Positions 60,673 through 64,000 of a stretch of DNA of 64,000 nucleotides are shown piece by piece. The notes under the pieces were generated by a model, which did not search any database, was not told the DNA's origin, and worked only from the letters and a program-made list of their open reading frames with translations. Location of the stretch: contig NZ_FNSQ01000005.1 of NCBI RefSeq assembly GCF_900105205.1, positions 2,728,001 to 2,792,000 on the forward strand, given 5' to 3'. This stretch comes from Microbacterium hydrocarbonoxydans (lineage in GTDB: Bacteria; Actinomycetota; Actinomycetes; Actinomycetales; Microbacteriaceae). The translations under genes and the position numbers were made by a program. Within the stretch, counting starts at the first letter, position 1. Each line of letters starts with the position of its first letter.

Positions 60673-61860
60673 ATGTCCGAGGCCTATCTCGTCGATGGCG
60701 TCCGCACCCCCGTCGGGCGTTATGGCGGCGCTCTCGCCTCCGTGCGTCCAGACGATCTCGCCGCTCTCGTGGTGGGCGAGACCGTCCGCCGCTCCGGCAT
60801 CCCCTCCGACGCGATCGACGAGGTCGTCCTCGGTGCCGCGAACCAGGCGGGTGAGGACAACCGCAACGTCGCCCGGATGGCGGTGCTGCTCGCAGGACTC
60901 CCCGATTCGGTGCCAGGGCTCACCGTGAACCGCCTCTGCGCCTCGGGGATGTCGGCGATCGCCCTCGCGTCGTCCGCAGTGCGCAGCGGCGATGCCGACC
61001 TCGTCGTCGCCGGCGGAGTCGAGTCGATGACCCGCGCCCCGTGGGTGCAGGCCAAGCCCGACCGCGCCTGGGCGAAGCCCGGTGCCGCATTCGACACCTC
61101 CATCGGCTGGCGCTTCACGAATCCACGGCTGGCTGCACGCGACAAGGCCACGTTCTCGATGCCGGAGACCGCAGAGGAGGTCGCGCGCCTCGACGGCATC
61201 AGCCGAGCGGATGCCGACGAGTTCGCGCTGACGAGCCATCTGCGTGCCATCGCCGCGATCGACGCCGGTCGATTCGCCCCCGAGATCGTCGGCGTGCCGA
61301 CGCCGCGTGGGATCGTCGACACGGACGAGGGGCCGCGACGCGACACCACCAGCGAGGCGTTGCGGGCGCTGCGCCCGGTGGTCGCCGGGGGCGACATCGT
61401 CACCGCCGGCAACTCCAGCTCCCTGAACGACGGCGCCTCGGCGATCGTCGTCGCGAGCGCCGAGGCTGTCCGGCGCCACGGCCTTCGCCCTCGAGCCCGG
61501 ATCGTCGCCTCCGCGACCGCCGCGCTCGCGCCAGAGATCATGGGGCTGGGCCCCGTCCCCGCCACGCAGAAGGCCCTCGCGAAGGCAGGACTGGAGGTCG
61601 CCGATCTCGGCGCGGTCGAGCTGAACGAGGCGTTCGCGTCGCAATCCCTCGCCTGCATCCGACGCCTGGGACTCGATCCCGCGATTGTCAACGCCGACGG
61701 CGGGGCGATCGCCCTCGGGCACCCGCTGGGCTCCAGCGGATCGAGGCTGATCGTCACACTGCTCGGGCGGCTCGAGCGCGAGGGTGCGCGCTACGGTCTC
61801 GCGACCATGTGCGTCGGGGTCGGGCAGGGCACCGCGATGATCGTGGAGCGTCTCGCGTGA
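60673..61860 (+). CDS. paaJ: 3-oxoadipyl-CoA/acyl-CoA thiolase
   Basis: 395 residues. Thiolase Cys89 (NRLCASGM), His350 (GHPLGSSGSR) and Cys380 (MCVGVGQG) form the catalytic set; NEAFASQ is present. In phenylacetate catabolism PaaJ cleaves 3-oxoadipyl-CoA and the dehydro-suberyl intermediate. ATG 60673 lies six bases after GAGAGG; ATG 60667 directly abuts that sequence. Four-base overlap with the hydratase gene. Membership rests on the operon ending in paaZ. Confidence 0.9.
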   Translation: MSEAYLVDGVRTPVGRYGGALASVRPDDLAALVVGETVRRSGIPSDAIDEVVLGAANQAGEDNRNVARMAVLLAGLPDSVPGLTVNRLCASGMSAIALASSAVRSGDADLVVAGGVESMTRAPWVQAKPDRAWAKPGAAFDTSIGWRFTNPRLAARDKATFSMPETAEEVARLDGISRADADEFALTSHLRAIAAIDAGRFAPEIVGVPTPRGIVDTDEGPRRDTTSEALRALRPVVAGGDIVTAGNSSSLNDGASAIVVASAEAVRRHGLRPRARIVASATAALAPEIMGLGPVPATQKALAKAGLEVADLGAVELNEAFASQSLACIRRLGLDPAIVNADGGAIALGHPLGSSGSRLIVTLLGRLEREGARYGLATMCVGVGQGTAMIVERLA

Positions 61861-62588
61861 CCCTCCGCATCGAGGAACGCGGCGATCGCGTCACCGCCAC
61901 GCTGGATCGCCCCGAGAAGCGCAACGCGATCGACCAGGAGACCATCGATGCGCTGCACGAGCTCTGCGCGGCGCTCGAGGCGACACCTCGCACGCTGATC
62001 CTCACCGGATCCGCCGGCGTCTTCGCGGCGGGCGCAGACATCGCGCAGCTCCGCGAGCGCACGGCGGAGGATGCCAGGAAGGGCATCAACGCGATGGCTT
62101 TCATCCGCATCCACGAACTGCCCATGCCCGTGATCGCGGCGATCGACGGGTACGCGCTGGGCGGCGGAGCGGAGCTCGCCTACGCCGCCGACATCCGCAT
62201 CGCCACGTCCTCGCTGCGCATCGGGAACCCCGAGACGGGACTCGGCATCATCGCCGCCGCCGGTGCGACCTGGCGGCTGCCCGAGATCGTCGGCGAGGCC
62301 AGGGCGAGCGAACTGCTGCTCACCGGCCGGTCGCTCGACGCGGAGGAGGCGCTGCAGTGGGGCCTCGTGTCGTCCCTGCATCCGGCCGACGAGCTGCTGG
62401 CCGCAGCGCACGGCATCGCCGACCGCATCGCCGCGAACGACCCGTTAGCCACCCAGCAGACCAAACGCGCACTGCGGACGCCCAGGGCCCAGCACCCCGC
62501 CGTCGAGCTCGAACTGCAGGCGGAGCTCTTCGACTCGCCGGAGAAGCACCGTCGCATGACCGCATTCCTCGAGAGGAAGAGCCGATGA
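61857..62588 (+). CDS. paaF: Enoyl-CoA hydratase/isomerase (PaaF/PaaG-like)
   Basis: 243-residue crotonase-fold enzyme. GSAGVFAAGADIAQL supplies an oxyanion-hole region, GYALGGGAELAYAADIRIA the second and the first catalytic Glu, and NPETGLGIIAAAGATWRLP the second Glu. Hydrates enoyl-CoA in the beta-oxidation part of the phenylacetate route; PaaF versus PaaG cannot be separated by eye. GTG 61857 overlaps the thiolase stop. Confidence 0.88.
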   Translation: MTLRIEERGDRVTATLDRPEKRNAIDQETIDALHELCAALEATPRTLILTGSAGVFAAGADIAQLRERTAEDARKGINAMAFIRIHELPMPVIAAIDGYALGGGAELAYAADIRIATSSLRIGNPETGLGIIAAAGATWRLPEIVGEARASELLLTGRSLDAEEALQWGLVSSLHPADELLAAAHGIADRIAANDPLATQQTKRALRTPRAQHPAVELELQAELFDSPEKHRRMTAFLERKSR

Positions 62589-63451
62589 GTCCCCAGACGA
62601 CCGGTCCCGAGACGGTCGGGATCCTCGGCGGCGGCCGCATGGGCGCGGGCATCGCCCACGCATTCCTCCTGGCGGGTTCGAAGGTCATCGTCGTCGAACG
62701 CGATGCAGCGAGCGCAGACGCCGCCAGACACCGCATCGAGGAGAGCATCCGTCGTTCCGTCGAACGCGACCCGTCGCTCGATGCGAACCGGATCGCCGAT
62801 CGGCTCACCACCGGCATCGACATCGCCGGGTTCTCCGACGCCGCCCTCGTGGTGGAGGCCGTGCCGGAGGACCGGCAGCTCAAGGAGGAGGCACTCGGAC
62901 GTGCCGAGGCCGCGATGGACCCGACAGCGGTCCTGGCGAGCAATACCTCCTCGATCTCCATCGACGACCTCGCCGCCGCCCGTGTGCTCCCTGACCGCTT
63001 CCTCGGTCTGCACTTCTTCAATCCGGTGCCGGCGTCGGCGCTGGTCGAGATCGTGCACGGGTCCTCGACCGGTGCCGACACCACCGCCCGTGCACAGGAC
63101 TGGGTGCGCGCTCTCGGCAAGACTCCGATCGTCGTGCGGGACTCCCCCGGCTTCGCGTCGTCCCGCCTCGGGGTGATGCTCGGTCTCGAGGCGATCCGCA
63201 TGCTCGAGGAGGGCGTCGCCTCGGCCGAGGACATCGATGCGGCGATGACCCTGGGGTACCGGCATCCGACGGGTCCGCTGCGCACGACCGACGTGGTGGG
63301 GCTCGATGTGCGGCTGGGTATCGCTGAGGAGCTGGAGCGCACGCTCGGGGAGCGCTTCGCCCCGCCGCCGCTGCTGCGGCGAATGGTCGCGGAGGGCAGG
63401 CTCGGCCGCAAGAGCGGCGAAGGTTTCTACGTATGGAACGAGGAGAGATGA
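62585..63451 (+). CDS. paaH: 3-hydroxyacyl-CoA dehydrogenase (PaaH-like)
   Basis: 288 residues. NAD motif GILGGGRMGAGIAHAF, the catalytic His in GLHFFNPVPASALVEIV, and C-terminal DVVGLDVRLGI. Length matches 3-hydroxybutyryl-CoA dehydrogenase and PaaH of actinobacteria (short form with one C-terminal domain). ATG 62585 overlaps the hydratase stop. Followed by paaZ with another four-base overlap. Confidence 0.9.
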   Translation: MSPQTTGPETVGILGGGRMGAGIAHAFLLAGSKVIVVERDAASADAARHRIEESIRRSVERDPSLDANRIADRLTTGIDIAGFSDAALVVEAVPEDRQLKEEALGRAEAAMDPTAVLASNTSSISIDDLAAARVLPDRFLGLHFFNPVPASALVEIVHGSSTGADTTARAQDWVRALGKTPIVVRDSPGFASSRLGVMLGLEAIRMLEEGVASAEDIDAAMTLGYRHPTGPLRTTDVVGLDVRLGIAEELERTLGERFAPPPLLRRMVAEGRLGRKSGEGFYVWNEER

Positions 63452-64000
63452 CCGAGTATCTGGCGAGCTATGTGCAGGGCGAGTGGTGGACCCCGTCGTC
63501 CGACGCTCGAGCATCCGAGGTCCGTGACGCATCCACCGGCGAGGTGATCACGCGGGTCTCCACCGACGGCCTCGACCTCGCCGGCGCGCTCGAGTACGGT
63601 CGCACCGTGGGGCACCGCAGTTTGGCCGCGCTCACCTTCCACCAGCGCGCCGTGCTCCTCAAGCAGTTCGCCCTCGCGCTCACCGCCCGCAAGGACGAGC
63701 TCTACGCACTGTCGGCGCGCACGGGCGCGACCACCTCCGACTCGTGGGTCGACATCGACGGCGGCATCGGCGTCCTCTTCTCGTACTCGGGCAAGGGCCG
63801 GCGCGAGCTGCCGAACAGCCGGGTGCACGTCGACGGCCCGGTCGAGCCGCTGTCGAAGGACGGCTCGTTCCTCGGCCGCCACGTCTACACGACGCTGCCC
63901 GGCATCGCTGTGCAGATCAACGCCTTCAACTTCCCCGTCTGGGGCTCGCTCGAGAAGCTCGCCCCCGCCTTCCTCGCGGGCATGCCGACTCTCGTGAAGC
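63448..64000 (+). CDS. paaZ: PaaZ, N-terminal part, cut by window end
   Basis: 184 codons of the aldehyde-dehydrogenase half of PaaZ: LASYVQGEWWTPSSDARAS at the start, LTFHQRAVLLKQFALALTARK, LYALSARTGATTSDSWVDIDGG and INAFNFPVWGSLEKLAPAFLAG are typical. PaaZ opens the oxepin-CoA ring and oxidises the semialdehyde in phenylacetate catabolism. ATG 63448 overlaps the paaH stop, following AGGAGAG. The C-terminal hydratase half lies beyond the window. Confidence 0.93.
   Translation, partial: MTEYLASYVQGEWWTPSSDARASEVRDASTGEVITRVSTDGLDLAGALEYGRTVGHRSLAALTFHQRAVLLKQFALALTARKDELYALSARTGATTSDSWVDIDGGIGVLFSYSGKGRRELPNSRVHVDGPVEPLSKDGSFLGRHVYTTLPGIAVQINAFNFPVWGSLEKLAPAFLAGMPTLVK

Overview
The window is high-GC DNA (about 70 percent by eye), densely packed with short intergenic gaps, frequent ATGA/GTGA start-stop overlaps and many GTG starts. 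GTP-dependent PEP carboxykinase, a long-form GapB-like GAPDH, a RamB/ScfR-type regulator, a DUF222-HNH (13E12-type) protein and DUF4232/DUF998 membrane proteins together indicate an actinobacterium. Gene content and style fit Microbacteriaceae, most likely Microbacterium; this is an inference from family knowledge, not a database match. I see no rRNA, tRNA, CRISPR array, insertion sequence or prophage.

Layout. 1-6.2 kb: a LacI repressor divergent from a carbohydrate ABC importer (two permeases and a lipoprotein) and a GH35 beta-galactosidase, with two identical dyads over the promoter. 6.2-14 kb: an HNH protein, an unknown protein coupled to a YfcE-like phosphoesterase, an MHS-type transporter, an LD-carboxypeptidase facing a tiny HTH protein, an ABC exporter and a DUF4232 membrane protein. 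14.3-20.4 kb: gluconeogenic functions (PckG, a ScfR-type regulator, GapB-like GAPDH) plus an AlkZ-like protein. 20.6-22.6 kb: a paired SMR exporter, an SDR and a small membrane protein. 22.7-25.4 kb: a TetR regulator and a copper amine oxidase. 25.4-28.3 kb: MurNAc-6-phosphate recycling (MurQ, a BadF-type kinase, an RpiR regulator). 28.3-37.3 kb: a DUF998 protein, an AraC regulator, a MoaF-family protein, an NTF2-like protein, a complete Liv-type importer whose livM-livG fusion carries a one-base frameshift, and a HAD phosphatase. 37.5-41.5 kb: a DUF222-HNH gene with repeats on both sides and two SDRs separated by an octanucleotide microsatellite. 41.7-49.7 kb: an APC permease, a second MoaF, a YtcJ/NfdA-like amidohydrolase, a repeat cluster, a GMC oxidoreductase, an aldehyde dehydrogenase and an Lrp regulator. 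49.8-54.9 kb: a branched-chain 2-oxoacid dehydrogenase E1alpha-E1beta-E2 operon and a second MHS transporter. 54.9-59.9 kb: PTS-dependent dihydroxyacetone kinase (DhaK, DhaL, and DhaM fused to HPr and full enzyme I) with an IclR regulator. 59.9-64 kb: a PaaR-like TetR regulator divergent from a phenylacetate-type beta-oxidation operon (thiolase, enoyl-CoA hydratase, 3-hydroxyacyl-CoA dehydrogenase, and paaZ cut by the window end).

How it fits together. Several blocks make sense as one catabolic theme: aromatic or aliphatic amines are imported, oxidised by the copper amine oxidase to aldehydes, then taken by aldehyde dehydrogenase to acids such as phenylacetate, which the Paa enzymes convert to acetyl-CoA and succinyl-CoA. 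PckG and GapB would then carry carbon back to sugars. The two MoaF-family genes, one beside an AraC regulator with an importer and one between an amino-acid/amine permease and an N-formamide-deformylase-like amidohydrolase, are the least understood part and the best candidates for an undescribed amine-linked function. The window is also rich in unusual repeats: a 52-bp palindromic element found only in two convergent gaps, an (8-bp)10 microsatellite abutting a ribosome binding site, a 35-bp polypurine minisatellite, and long perfect hairpins behind both solute-binding-protein genes.
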